A DNA stretch of 9,753 nt. It comes from Armatimonadota bacterium. Lineage in GTDB: Bacteria > Armatimonadota > JAAZEB01. The position numbers and the translations under genes were made by a program. The stretch lies in the NCBI GenBank assembly GCA_012841485.1, contig DUUU01000538.1:1-9753 (forward strand), read 5' to 3'. Positions within the stretch are counted from its first letter, which is position 1; the number at the start of each line of letters is the position of its first letter. Positions 1 to 5,559 of this stretch are shown here, piece by piece. Under the pieces are notes generated by a model. It made no database searches, had not been told where the DNA came from, and saw only the letters and a program-made list of their open reading frames with translations.

Positions 1-191
1 CCCTTCACTACCTCTTCGGCATCTTTGCGGCAGAAGTTGACCCTGAACCCGATCTCGGTATCCCATAGCATCCGCAAGAGCCACGCGGATGGCCCGATCT
101 CGATCCCGAGGGGAGCGCGGGCAACTGCCTGGATCAGCCGTCTCTCGGAATCCCGGGTCGCGAGCGGTATGCCTTGCCTTTTGGCCGCCTC
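1..191 (-). other. Left-edge minus-strand open frame without a start codon; possible gene fragment
   Basis: Read on the minus strand from about 203 down to the left edge, one frame is open and looks protein-like. It contains DSIEAAKRQGIPLATRDSE, then a hydrophobic LLRMLW segment and an acidic/basic end. By hand count about three quarters of its third codon positions are G or C. No ATG, GTG or TTG lies upstream in this frame before a stop near 377. The first starts are TTG and ATG near 77 and 71, without an SD. The frame therefore cannot be a complete gene as it stands. It may be a decayed or frameshifted gene, or a chance frame in GC-rich DNA. The GIPLATRD stretch faintly recalls the C-terminal part of PIN-domain nucleases, but the resemblance is too weak to name. 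The plus strand holds no better candidate here. The part of this frame right of about 209 is antisense to the candidate 6S RNA and is not believed. Confidence 0.25.
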
Positions 192-202
192 TATGCTATC
201 AT
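174..202 (+). promoter_or_regulatory. Sigma-70-type promoter for the structured RNA and rarA
   Basis: The sequence shows TTGCCT at 174-179, a 17-base spacer, and TATCAT at 197-202. The -10 differs from consensus at one position and is preceded by TGC at 194-196, giving an extended -10. The -35 matches four of six positions. Transcription would start near 209, just before the structured stretch 231-407, which is where a small RNA promoter should lie. An 8-bp perfect inverted repeat (188-207) overlaps the -10. Confidence 0.55.
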
Positions 203-207
203 AGAGG
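188..207. promoter_or_regulatory. Perfect inverted repeat over the -10 box (possible operator)
   Basis: CCTCTATG at 188-195 and CATAGAGG at 200-207 are perfect reverse complements separated by the four bases CTAT. The repeat covers the predicted -10 hexamer, so a dimeric repressor bound here would block the promoter. It ends just before the predicted transcription start, so it would not be part of the RNA. No regulator gene that could be matched to it lies in the window. Confidence 0.35.
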
Positions 208-208
208 T

Positions 209-410
209 GACATTGAGGTGATGAGCACGTGCCCTGCGGTGTGCGTGTTTGGTCCGGAGTAGTTTTGAGCCAACACTCAAGACAATGGAACCCACATCCG
301 GCCGCTGAGTGGTGACCCCTTCGGGGGTGGCACGGGGGCGGCAGGGAGGGTTCCCCCGTGGCTTCACGGGTTCAAAAACTTCATGGGACCACACGGCATT
401 GCGGGGCATA
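209..410 (+). ncRNA. ssrS: Candidate 6S RNA (rod-like RNA with central bubble) upstream of rarA
   Basis: No believable gene occupies 209-440, and the stretch folds by hand into a single rod. Closing stem: 231-242 with 396-407 (12 pairs, four of them G-U), 244-248 with 391-395, 251-255 with 386-390, and 261-271 with 369-380 (one bulged A). Then comes a large unpaired bubble, 272-286 opposite 355-368. Terminal stem: GGAACCC 287-293 with GGGTTCC 348-354, 297-299 with 345-347, 301-306 with 337-342, 309-311 with 331-333, and 315-319 with 324-328 closed by a UUCG tetraloop. A stem of this kind, broken by a central bubble that mimics an open promoter, is the hallmark of 6S RNA, which binds and inhibits the housekeeping RNA polymerase holoenzyme. 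The 3' side of the bubble can form its own hairpin (355-360 with 365-370) and the 5' side another (262-269 with 276-283). These are alternatives of the kind formed when 6S RNA is used as a template and rearranges. In Bacillus subtilis a 6S gene also lies near rarA (yrvN), as far as I recall. The exact ends are uncertain, and no terminator separates the RNA from rarA. Confidence 0.6.
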
Positions 411-440
411 TCTGTCTCTGTTCAGGCTAGGGCGGTGAAG

Positions 441-1811
441 ATGGGCGGGAGAAGAGAGGAACAAACCCTCTTCCCGCAGGCGGATGCGGGAGCCGGGGGA
501 GTGCTGCCTGGGGAGCCGCTGGCATCCCGGATGCGACCGCGCTCGCTCGATGAGTTCGTCGGGCAGGAGCACATCCTGGGTCCTGGCAAGGCGCTGCGTC
601 GCGCCATCGAGACAGACCGCCTCTCCTCCGTCCTCTTTTGGGGGCCTCCAGGGTGTGGCAAGAGCACCCTGGCCTTCGTGATTGCCCACACCACGCACTG
701 CCACTTCGAGAACTACAGCGCGGTGACTAGTGGCGTGGCCGAGATGCGCAAGGTGATCCAGGCCGCGCAGGAGCGACGCGCGACCACCGGACAGCGTACC
801 CTCCTCTTCGTTGACGAGCTCCATCGATTCAACAAGGCGCAGCAGGATGCCTTTCTGCCACACGTGGAGAGCGGCACCGTCTCCCTCATCGGGGCCACGA
901 CGGAGAACCCCTACTTTTCGATCAACTCGCCGCTCCTGTCGCGAGCGCGCGTCTTTCGCTTCGAGGCGCTGAGCGCCGAGCAGATTGAGGAACTCCTACG
1001 CCGCGCGCTGGCCGACAAGGAGCGCGGGTTGGGGGGCCTGCCGGTGGAGATGGCGCCAGAAGCCCTGGCTCACCTGGCCGATATGGCCGGTGGGGATGGG
1101 CGCACGGCGCTCAACGCCCTGGAGGTGGCCGTGATGGTCGCTTCCCCCGATGAGGATGGGGTGCGCCGGGTGACATTGACCCTGATCGAGGAAGCGATGC
1201 AGCAGCGGGCGGTGGTCTACGACCGCGACGGCGACTCGCACTATGATGTCGTCTCCGCCTATATCAAGAGCATGCGCGGGTCAGACCCCGATGCTGCGCT
1301 CTACTGGCTCGCTCGGATGCTCGCCGCGGGTGAGGATCCGCGCTTCATCGCGCGCCGCCTGGTGATCCAGGCGGCCGAGGATATCGGGAACGCGGACCCG
1401 ATGGCGCTGGTGGTGGCGACGGCGGCTGCCCAGGCGGTGCAGTTGGTCGGAATGCCCGAGGGACGGATCCCGCTTGCCGAGGCGACGATCTACCTGGCTA
1501 CGGCGCCGAAGTCGAATGCGAGCTATGTGGCGATCAGCCGGGCGCTGGCGGATGTGGAGGAGAAGGGGCCCGCGCCGGTGCCCCTGCACCTGCGCGATGC
1601 CAGCTACCGTGGCGCCAGGGCGATGGGCCACGGCAAGGGCTACCGCTATCCGCATGACTACCCTGGTGGTTGGGTGGACCAGGAGTATGTGCCGGAGGGC
1701 ACCTTGCGCCGGCGGTATTACGAACCCACGGATCGGGGCCGCGAAGCCCGAATCCGCGAGCGACTTGAGGCGCTCGAGAAGGCCAAGCGAGAAGCCAGGC
1801 GTGGCACGTGA
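441..1811 (+). CDS. rarA: RarA/MgsA family replication-associated recombination ATPase
   Basis: This 456-residue cytoplasmic AAA+ ATPase is related to clamp-loader subunits and bacterial MgsA/RarA (eukaryotic WRNIP1). It acts at stalled replication forks and on single-stranded DNA gaps, usually as a tetramer. Visible motifs are Walker A GPPGCGKST (68-76), Walker B LLFVDELHRF (121-130), sensor 1 GATTEN (151-156), an arginine-finger SRAR (about 167-170), and the sensor-2 region GGDGRTALNALE. The C-terminal tetramerisation part contains AEDIGNADPMAL and the family signature YRYPHDYPGGWVDQEY. Length is normal for the family. ATG 441 is chosen because AGGG (429-432) sits 8 bases upstream. The frame stays open back to 309, but that part lies over the structured RNA. 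The N-terminus EEQTLFPQ resembles a short beta-clamp-binding peptide, a weak match only. The gene follows the candidate 6S RNA and precedes mnmA, probably in one transcript. Confidence 0.96.
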   Translation: MGGRREEQTLFPQADAGAGGVLPGEPLASRMRPRSLDEFVGQEHILGPGKALRRAIETDRLSSVLFWGPPGCGKSTLAFVIAHTTHCHFENYSAVTSGVAEMRKVIQAAQERRATTGQRTLLFVDELHRFNKAQQDAFLPHVESGTVSLIGATTENPYFSINSPLLSRARVFRFEALSAEQIEELLRRALADKERGLGGLPVEMAPEALAHLADMAGGDGRTALNALEVAVMVASPDEDGVRRVTLTLIEEAMQQRAVVYDRDGDSHYDVVSAYIKSMRGSDPDAALYWLARMLAAGEDPRFIARRLVIQAAEDIGNADPMALVVATAAAQAVQLVGMPEGRIPLAEATIYLATAPKSNASYVAISRALADVEEKGPAPVPLHLRDASYRGARAMGHGKGYRYPHDYPGGWVDQEYVPEGTLRRRYYEPTDRGREARIRERLEALEKAKREARRGT

Positions 1812-1823
1812 GGTATGAGCGAT

Positions 1824-1858
1824 GGCCGGCCTTCCCCGATGAAAAGGGGGTGCTGGCC
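1824..1858 (+). other. Intercistronic hairpin between rarA and mnmA
   Basis: GGCCGGC at 1824-1830 pairs with GCTGGCC at 1852-1858 (seven pairs, one G-U), and CCCC 1834-1837 pairs with GGGG 1847-1850 around a 9-base loop. No T tract follows, so this is not a standard intrinsic terminator. It could protect or process a rarA-mnmA transcript. The left half resembles the stretch after the dam stop codon (about 6358-6376). Confidence 0.35.
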
Positions 1859-1895
1859 CGTGGGTTGCGTATGTGAGGGTTGTATTTCGCGCGAG

Positions 1896-1904
1896 AGGAG
1901 GTGA
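1896..1904 (+). promoter_or_regulatory. Full-length Shine-Dalgarno that fixes a TTG start for mnmA
   Basis: AGGAGGTGA is complementary to the end of 16S rRNA over nine bases. Its core lies 5 bases before TTG 1907 but 20 bases before the next in-frame ATG at 1922. This spacing favours the TTG as the true start and argues against the ATG and against a further in-frame TTG at 1880, which lies upstream of the SD. Confidence 0.7.
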
Positions 1905-1906
1905 CG

Positions 1907-3028
1907 TTGCACATTCAGGCCATGTCGGGCCGTGAGGGCAGAGGGCGGCGCGTGCTTGTCGCCATGAGCGGCGGCGTGGACAGCTCGGTGGCGGCCGCGC
2001 TCCTAGTGGAGCAGGGTTATGACGTGATCGGGGCGACGATGCGCCTCTGGTCTGGTGCCTCGCCCGAGGCGGACGAGCGTTCGTGTTGCTCGCTGTCGGC
2101 CGTCGAAGATGCGCGCCGGGTTGCGGCGCACCTTGGGATCCCCTATTATGTGCTTGATTTCGAGGCGGTTTTTGAGGAGCGCGTGGTGCGCGACTTCGTG
2201 CGCGAATACGCCAGCGGGCGCACTCCGAATCCGTGCATCCGCTGTAACCAGCACCTGAAGTTCGCGGCACTCTTGGAGCGGGCGCGGCAGTTGGGGGCCG
2301 ATTATATCGCCACGGGCCACTACGCGCGCGTGGGCTTTGATGAGGCCACCGGGCGCTATCGGCTGCGCCGAGGCGTGGATCGGAGCAAGGATCAGTCCTA
2401 TGCCCTCTACACGCTCACGCAGGAGCAGCTTGCCGCCGTGCTCTTCCCGTTGGGCGAGTGGACCAAGGAGCAGACGCGGCGACGCGCGGCGGAGCTGGGT
2501 TTGGGGGTGGCTCGGAAGCGCGACAGCCAGGAGATCTGTTTTGTGCCGGGCAACGACTATGGCGGCTTCCTCCGCGAGTGGCAGCCAACGCTGGCGGCGC
2601 CGGGGAAGATTGTGGACCGGAGCGGCTGCGTGTTGGGGGAGCACCCTGGGGTCTGTTTCTTCACGATTGGCCAGAAGCGAGGCCTGAAACTGCCGCTGCC
2701 ACACCCGATGTACGTCGTGGAGATCATCGCGGAGACGAACACATTGGTGGTTGGATCGGAGGCCGATTTGATGCGGCGCTCCTGTGTTGTGGAAGCGTTG
2801 AACTGGATCGCCTGGCCTTCCTTGGCAGGCGAATTGCCGGTAATGGCGAAAGTTCGGTATAATATGGGTGAGCAGCCGGCGGTGGTCAGAGAGCTACCTG
2901 GAGGGAAGGCGCATCTGGAGTTCGTGCAGGCACAGCGCGCGATTACCCCAGGGCAGGCCGCGGTCTTCTACCACAACGACGATGTGGTGGGGGGCGGCAC
3001 GGTGAGTGCCGCCGGTTTGCGCGGATAG
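1907..3028 (+). CDS. mnmA: tRNA-specific 2-thiouridylase MnmA
   Basis: MnmA is a cytoplasmic enzyme that uses ATP and a relayed persulfide to make 2-thiouridine at wobble position U34 of tRNA(Lys), tRNA(Glu) and tRNA(Gln). Starting at TTG 1907 the protein has 373 residues, a normal length. The PP-loop ATP site SGGVDSS is at 21-27. The catalytic cysteines are Cys110 in NPCIRCNQHLKF and Cys211 in DSQEICFVPG. ATGHYA (135-140) and the KDQSYALY segment (161-168) are tRNA/ATP-site signatures. The C-terminal beta-barrel part carries the GVCFFTIGQKRGL motif. A Cys-Cys-Ser stretch at 60-62 is typical of one MnmA subgroup. The sulfur donor (cysteine desulfurase) is not in the window. The gene sits about 95 bases after rarA without an obvious promoter, and rarA-mnmA proximity is also known in Bacillus. 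Its last codons overlap the candidate SigB-type promoter of the next operon. Confidence 0.96.
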   Translation: MHIQAMSGREGRGRRVLVAMSGGVDSSVAAALLVEQGYDVIGATMRLWSGASPEADERSCCSLSAVEDARRVAAHLGIPYYVLDFEAVFEERVVRDFVREYASGRTPNPCIRCNQHLKFAALLERARQLGADYIATGHYARVGFDEATGRYRLRRGVDRSKDQSYALYTLTQEQLAAVLFPLGEWTKEQTRRRAAELGLGVARKRDSQEICFVPGNDYGGFLREWQPTLAAPGKIVDRSGCVLGEHPGVCFFTIGQKRGLKLPLPHPMYVVEIIAETNTLVVGSEADLMRRSCVVEALNWIAWPSLAGELPVMAKVRYNMGEQPAVVRELPGGKAHLEFVQAQRAITPGQAAVFYHNDDVVGGGTVSAAGLRG

Positions 3029-3040
3029 GAAAGTGGGTAA
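3015..3040 (+). promoter_or_regulatory. Candidate SigB/SigF-type promoter of the sigma-factor operon
   Basis: GTTTGC (3015-3020) is followed after 14 bases by GGGTAA (3035-3040). Counted as GTTT-N16-GGGTA it fits the form known for SigB of Bacillus and SigF of mycobacteria (GTTT, 15-17 bases, GGGTA). It overlaps the last codons and stop of mnmA. It lies about 100 bases before the small membrane gene that heads the antagonist/anti-sigma/sigma cluster. Such clusters are commonly transcribed by their own sigma factor, so position and motif support each other. The motif is short and could arise by chance. Confidence 0.45.
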
Positions 3041-3138
3041 AACAAAAGGCGCCTGAGGGCTGTCCCGGAGGCCTGCAGCGAGCACGCCAGGTCTGGGCCA
3101 GAGATGCTGGGCGCCGGAGAGGGATGGGAGGCAACGCC

Positions 3139-3558
3139 GTGAGCGACGGTGCAGATCCCCCGGCGGATAGGGTGGGTGGAAGCGTGGCGCCTGGCGGCGC
3201 CAAGGGTACGGTGGCCGATAGCCCCGTAGCAGGGAGAGGGCCCAGGGCGGATCAGGGGCAGCCGCAGGCGTGCGACCGGCACTCCGCGGGCAGCGCCCCC
3301 GAGTCAAGGGCCGACTCCTCAGAAAGAGCCTCAGCAGCCTGTGGCGTTTGCGTGCCTGGGGTGGTAGGGCTTCTCCTGGGCGCGGCAGTCCTGGGAGGCG
3401 CTGGGGTCTGGCTCTACCTGCGTCTGAACCGCAGCGCGGAACACCGTGCATCACACCGCATCGACGAACTCCGGCAACGCCTCGATCAGCTTACGCACCA
3501 GTTTGCCGAGTACACCGCGAAGTGGGAGCGGCCTAGCGCAGGTGCCGAGTCGGCCTAG
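3139..3558 (+). CDS. Small single-pass membrane protein of unknown function with C-terminal coiled coil
   Basis: I do not recognise this family. From GTG 3139 the product has 139 residues. Residues 1-68 are rich in Ala, Gly, Pro, Ser and charged residues and look disordered. Residues 72-94 form one strongly hydrophobic helix ending in WLYLRLNR. Residues 106-130 (RIDELRQRLDQLTHQF and onward) look like a short amphipathic coiled coil. By the positive-inside rule the Arg-rich coiled coil probably faces the cytoplasm. GTG 3139 is chosen because GGGAGG (3126-3131) lies 7 bases before it. ATG 3124, five codons upstream, has purines directly against the start, which is poor spacing. It lies downstream of the candidate SigB-type promoter and ends about 110 bases before the antagonist gene, so it may belong to the sigma regulon or modulate the switch. 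The low-complexity N-terminal half makes the gene less certain than its neighbours. Confidence 0.6.
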   Translation: MSDGADPPADRVGGSVAPGGAKGTVADSPVAGRGPRADQGQPQACDRHSAGSAPESRADSSERASAACGVCVPGVVGLLLGAAVLGGAGVWLYLRLNRSAEHRASHRIDELRQRLDQLTHQFAEYTAKWERPSAGAESA

Positions 3559-3600
3559 GAAGGCGGAAGACCAAGACCAGTGCGTCAGTTGTCGCGCGTG

Positions 3601-3626
3601 CCCGCTCTCCGAGGCGGAGGAGCGGG
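3601..3626 (+). other. Intercistronic hairpin before the antagonist gene
   Basis: CCCGCTC (3601-3607) pairs perfectly with GAGCGGG (3620-3626). Inside it, TCC 3608-3610 pairs with GGA 3616-3618 beside one bulged G, leaving a 5-base loop. A 10-base palindrome GGCACGTGCC follows at 3631-3640. No T tract follows, so read-through into the antagonist gene is expected. It could be an RNA-processing or stability element. The rest of the 3559-3666 gap shows no promoter I would defend. Confidence 0.35.
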
Positions 3627-3666
3627 GGGCGGCACGTGCCATAGGTGACCACCTGGGGGGAGACCA

Positions 3667-4068
3667 ATGGATTTTAGTGTTTCGAGTAAGGATGCTACTC
3701 TCGCCAACGGACAGCGAGCTGTCATCACCAAGGTGGTCGGCGAGGTGGATGTATACACGGCGCCCCGTCTGAAGGATAAGCTGCTCCAACTGGAGCGCGA
3801 GGGGACACATCATATCGCTGTCGACCTCACCGAGGTGGGCTTCATCGATAGCGTCGGCCTGGGCGTGCTGATCGGTGGGCTGCGCCGGGCCCGCGCGGGC
3901 GGAGGTACCGTCGTGCTGGCCGGACCCAATCCCCGGATCCGGCGTATCCTTGACATCACCGGGCTCAGCAGTGCGTTTACCGTCGTCCCGGATGTGGACG
4001 GTGCCCTGGATGCACTGGCCAAGGAGTCATCAGGTCTGGCTCAGGGGCCGGCGCAAGGAGGAACCTAG
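3667..4068 (+). CDS. STAS-domain anti-sigma factor antagonist (RsbV/SpoIIAA-like)
   Basis: This 133-residue cytoplasmic protein spans one STAS domain. In partner switching the unphosphorylated antagonist binds the anti-sigma factor and frees the sigma factor, and phosphorylation of a serine by the anti-sigma kinase inactivates it. The expected serine is Ser62 in VDLTEVGFIDSVGLGVLIG (52-70), in the classical Asp-Ser-x-Gly-Leu setting. The following GGTVVLAGPNPRIRRILDITGL is the typical C-terminal half. About 15 extra residues rich in Gly, Gln and Ser follow the domain. ATG 3667 has a G-rich SD (GGGGGGAG, 3655-3662) at good spacing. The stop overlaps the GTG of the next gene by one base, which implies translational coupling. 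No phosphatase (RsbU/SpoIIE type) that would reactivate the protein lies in the window. Confidence 0.92.
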   Translation: MDFSVSSKDATLANGQRAVITKVVGEVDVYTAPRLKDKLLQLEREGTHHIAVDLTEVGFIDSVGLGVLIGGLRRARAGGGTVVLAGPNPRIRRILDITGLSSAFTVVPDVDGALDALAKESSGLAQGPAQGGT

Positions 4069-4484
4069 TGGATCAGATCGATTTGGTGGAGCTGCGGATA
4101 CCGCGCAAGCCCGAGTTCGTGAGCGTCGCGCGCCTGGCTGTCTCGGGCATCGCCGGCCGCATGGAATTCTCCTACGACGAGGTGGAGGATATCAAGCTGG
4201 CCGTCGGTGAAGCGTGTACCAGCGCCATGAAGAGCGGCTCGCCGGGGAGCGAGGCCTCTCCCATCACCATTCGCTGCGAGAGCGACCTGCGTCGGATCTC
4301 CATCGAGGTGCTGGATCGCGCGCACTCGAATCCACACGGCAAGGGAGACGCCAACACCCCCCCAGACGAGCCGATCAGCCGCCTGCTCATGGAAGTGCTG
4401 ATGGACGAGGTGGATGTGAAGGAGGATGAGGACGGCATTGTCAGTGTGCGCATGACGAAGTACGTTTCAGGGGATGAGGCATGA
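4068..4484 (+). CDS. RsbW-like anti-sigma factor with degenerate HATPase kinase motifs
   Basis: This 138-residue protein occupies the RsbW/SpoIIAB position between antagonist and sigma factor. It has the expected N-terminal start (LVELRIPRKPEFVSVARLAV) and the N-box helix region DIKLAVGEACTSAMKSG (41-57). Such proteins bind the sigma factor and phosphorylate the antagonist with ATP. Here several ATP-site residues are missing. The N box normally reads Glu-x-x-x-Asn-Ala, but Asn is Ser52, while Glu48 is kept. The G1 box Asp-x-Gly-x-Gly reads DRAHS (83-87), keeping Asp83 but neither glycine. The later glycine-rich G2 box is replaced by EPISRLLMEVLMDEVDV (101-117). The fold is probably intact, since the final strand (IVSVRMTKYV) is normal, but normal kinase activity is doubtful. 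The GTG start has SD AAGGAGG (4054-4060) and overlaps the previous stop by one base. Its own stop overlaps the sigma start as ATGA. Confidence 0.87.
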   Translation: MDQIDLVELRIPRKPEFVSVARLAVSGIAGRMEFSYDEVEDIKLAVGEACTSAMKSGSPGSEASPITIRCESDLRRISIEVLDRAHSNPHGKGDANTPPDEPISRLLMEVLMDEVDVKEDEDGIVSVRMTKYVSGDEA

Positions 4485-5275
4485 CGAGCGTTCAGGCGGA
4501 GACTCCAACCCAGGAGTGGGAAGCTCAGGACACGGGCGAACTCTTCCGTGAACTGCGCGCCACGACGGATCCGGACCGCCAAGAGCAAATCCGTGACCAG
4601 CTCATCTTGATGCACAGCAACCTGGTGCGCTACCTGGCCCGAAAGTTCGCCAATCGAGGCGAGCCGCTGGAGGATTTGATCCAGGTGGGCACCATTGGTC
4701 TGATCAATGCTGTCGATCGGTTCGAACCGGATCGCCACATCAAGTTCTCCACCTACGCAGTACCCACCATCATCGGCGAGATCCGGAGATACTTTCGTGA
4801 TAAAGGCTGGAACCTCAAGGTTCCCCGGCGACTGAAAGAGCTGAACCTGGCTGCCAACCGCGCGATCGAGCTCCTCTCGCAGGAGTTGGGCCGCTCGCCC
4901 ACCTACGCCGAGATCGCCGAGTCGGTCGGGGCGACGGAGGAAGAGATCTCGGAGGCGCTGGAGATGGGATCCGCATACCACGCGGTTTCCCTCGATACCG
5001 AGCTCAGCGATGACAATGAGGCGGCTCGTTCGGCCCTCCTCGACCTGGTGGGCGAGACAGACGAGTCGTTCCGGCGCGTGGAGCTTTACGCGCAGCTCAA
5101 AGATGCGATCAACTCGCTTCCCGAGCGGGAGCGGCGGATCGTCGAGATGCGCTTTTTCAAGGAGCTATCACAGACGGAGGTGGCCAAGAAGCTGGGCATC
5201 TCCCAGATGCACGTCTCGCGCCTCCAGCAAAAGGCGCTCAATCAGCTTCGCGAAATCATGGTACGCTCGGAGTAG
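4481..5275 (+). CDS. RNA polymerase sigma factor, SigB/SigF/SigG family
   Basis: This 264-residue group 3 sigma-70 factor directs RNA polymerase to alternative promoters, in this family usually for stress or developmental genes. Region 2 covers about 42-110, with the core-binding segment YLARKFANRGEPLEDLIQVG and the -10 recognition/melting segment KFSTYAVPTIIGEIRRYFRD. LKVPRRLKELNL opens region 3 (about 113-165). Region 4 covers about 203-258, with a helix-turn-helix at 229-251 (SQTEVAKKLGISQMHVSRLQ) that reads the -35 box. It lacks the long acidic region 1.1 of housekeeping factors. It is too long for, and organised differently from, ECF factors. The start overlaps the anti-sigma stop by four bases (ATGA), so production of the pair is coupled. 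The order antagonist, anti-sigma, sigma is the same as in the Bacillus sigB and spoIIA operons. Whether its role is general stress or development cannot be read here. Confidence 0.94.
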   Translation: MTSVQAETPTQEWEAQDTGELFRELRATTDPDRQEQIRDQLILMHSNLVRYLARKFANRGEPLEDLIQVGTIGLINAVDRFEPDRHIKFSTYAVPTIIGEIRRYFRDKGWNLKVPRRLKELNLAANRAIELLSQELGRSPTYAEIAESVGATEEEISEALEMGSAYHAVSLDTELSDDNEAARSALLDLVGETDESFRRVELYAQLKDAINSLPERERRIVEMRFFKELSQTEVAKKLGISQMHVSRLQQKALNQLREIMVRSE

Positions 5276-5285
5276 TCCAAGACGG

Positions 5286-5349
5286 GGATGTGGGAGTGGA
5301 GCGGGGCTGGCCCGGGTCCGGCGCCCGTTCCGTGGCCATGCCCACATCC
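5286..5349 (+). other. Inverted repeat in the sigma-dam spacer (possible terminator or processing stem)
   Basis: GGATGTGGG (5286-5294) and CCCACATCC (5341-5349) are perfect reverse complements around a 46-base GC-rich loop that can form its own small stems. Two further pairs (5284-5285 with 5350-5351, one G-T) extend it. It begins 10 bases after the sigma stop, so it could end or process the sigma operon transcript, although no T tract follows. The rest of the spacer up to 5559 holds only an in-frame upstream extension of dam without family character, and I see no clear promoter. Confidence 0.35.
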
Positions 5350-5559
5350 TCAATCGCGATGATAAGCCACCGCTTGATCTCTCCTGAGATTCGGCAGCGC
5401 ATCGAGCCCGACCGGCTCCCGCTGTCTCCGCATCGCCGCGACGCTTGTCTGCCCGATTCGATGCGCTCCACACCCGCGCGCAACACCCAGGACGAGATTC
5501 CCCCAGAGTGTGACGCAGAGAAGGAGTTGCCCGGCGTGAGACGGCCAGAGGATTCTGCC

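Noticed and set aside
251..370. T-box riboswitch (AGTA near 258-261, possible specifier loop at 284-296, and GGGTGGCAC at 325-333)
   Set aside because: The bases after TGGC do not match the conserved T-box (ACC needed, ACG found). No proper antiterminator partner exists, and the downstream gene is not a tRNA synthetase or amino-acid gene. The 6S-like rod explains far more of the sequence.
371..390. tRNA-like T-loop (GGTTCAAA) followed by ACCA
   Set aside because: No T-stem complement, no acceptor partner and no anticodon arm at the right distances.
191..409. Minus-strand 72-codon open frame
   Set aside because: Low-complexity Arg/Pro/His-rich product antisense to the candidate 6S RNA, with no SD and no recognisable domain.
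383..430. 15-codon leader peptide ORF before rarA
   Set aside because: No SD, no run of regulatory codons, and it overlaps the closing stem of the structured RNA.
309..440. N-terminal extension of RarA by 44 codons
   Set aside because: It would be read through the structured RNA, has no family similarity, and lacks an SD. ATG 441 has one and gives the usual RarA N-terminus.
1281..2270. Minus-strand 329-codon open frame
   Set aside because: Shadow frame of rarA and mnmA, whose motifs are unmistakable. The product is Arg/Pro/His-rich and has no domain.
5290..5559. Long N-terminal extension of the Dam methylase
   Set aside because: The extension has no domain character, starts inside the inverted repeat, and Dam proteins begin only a few residues before the LKWAGGK motif.
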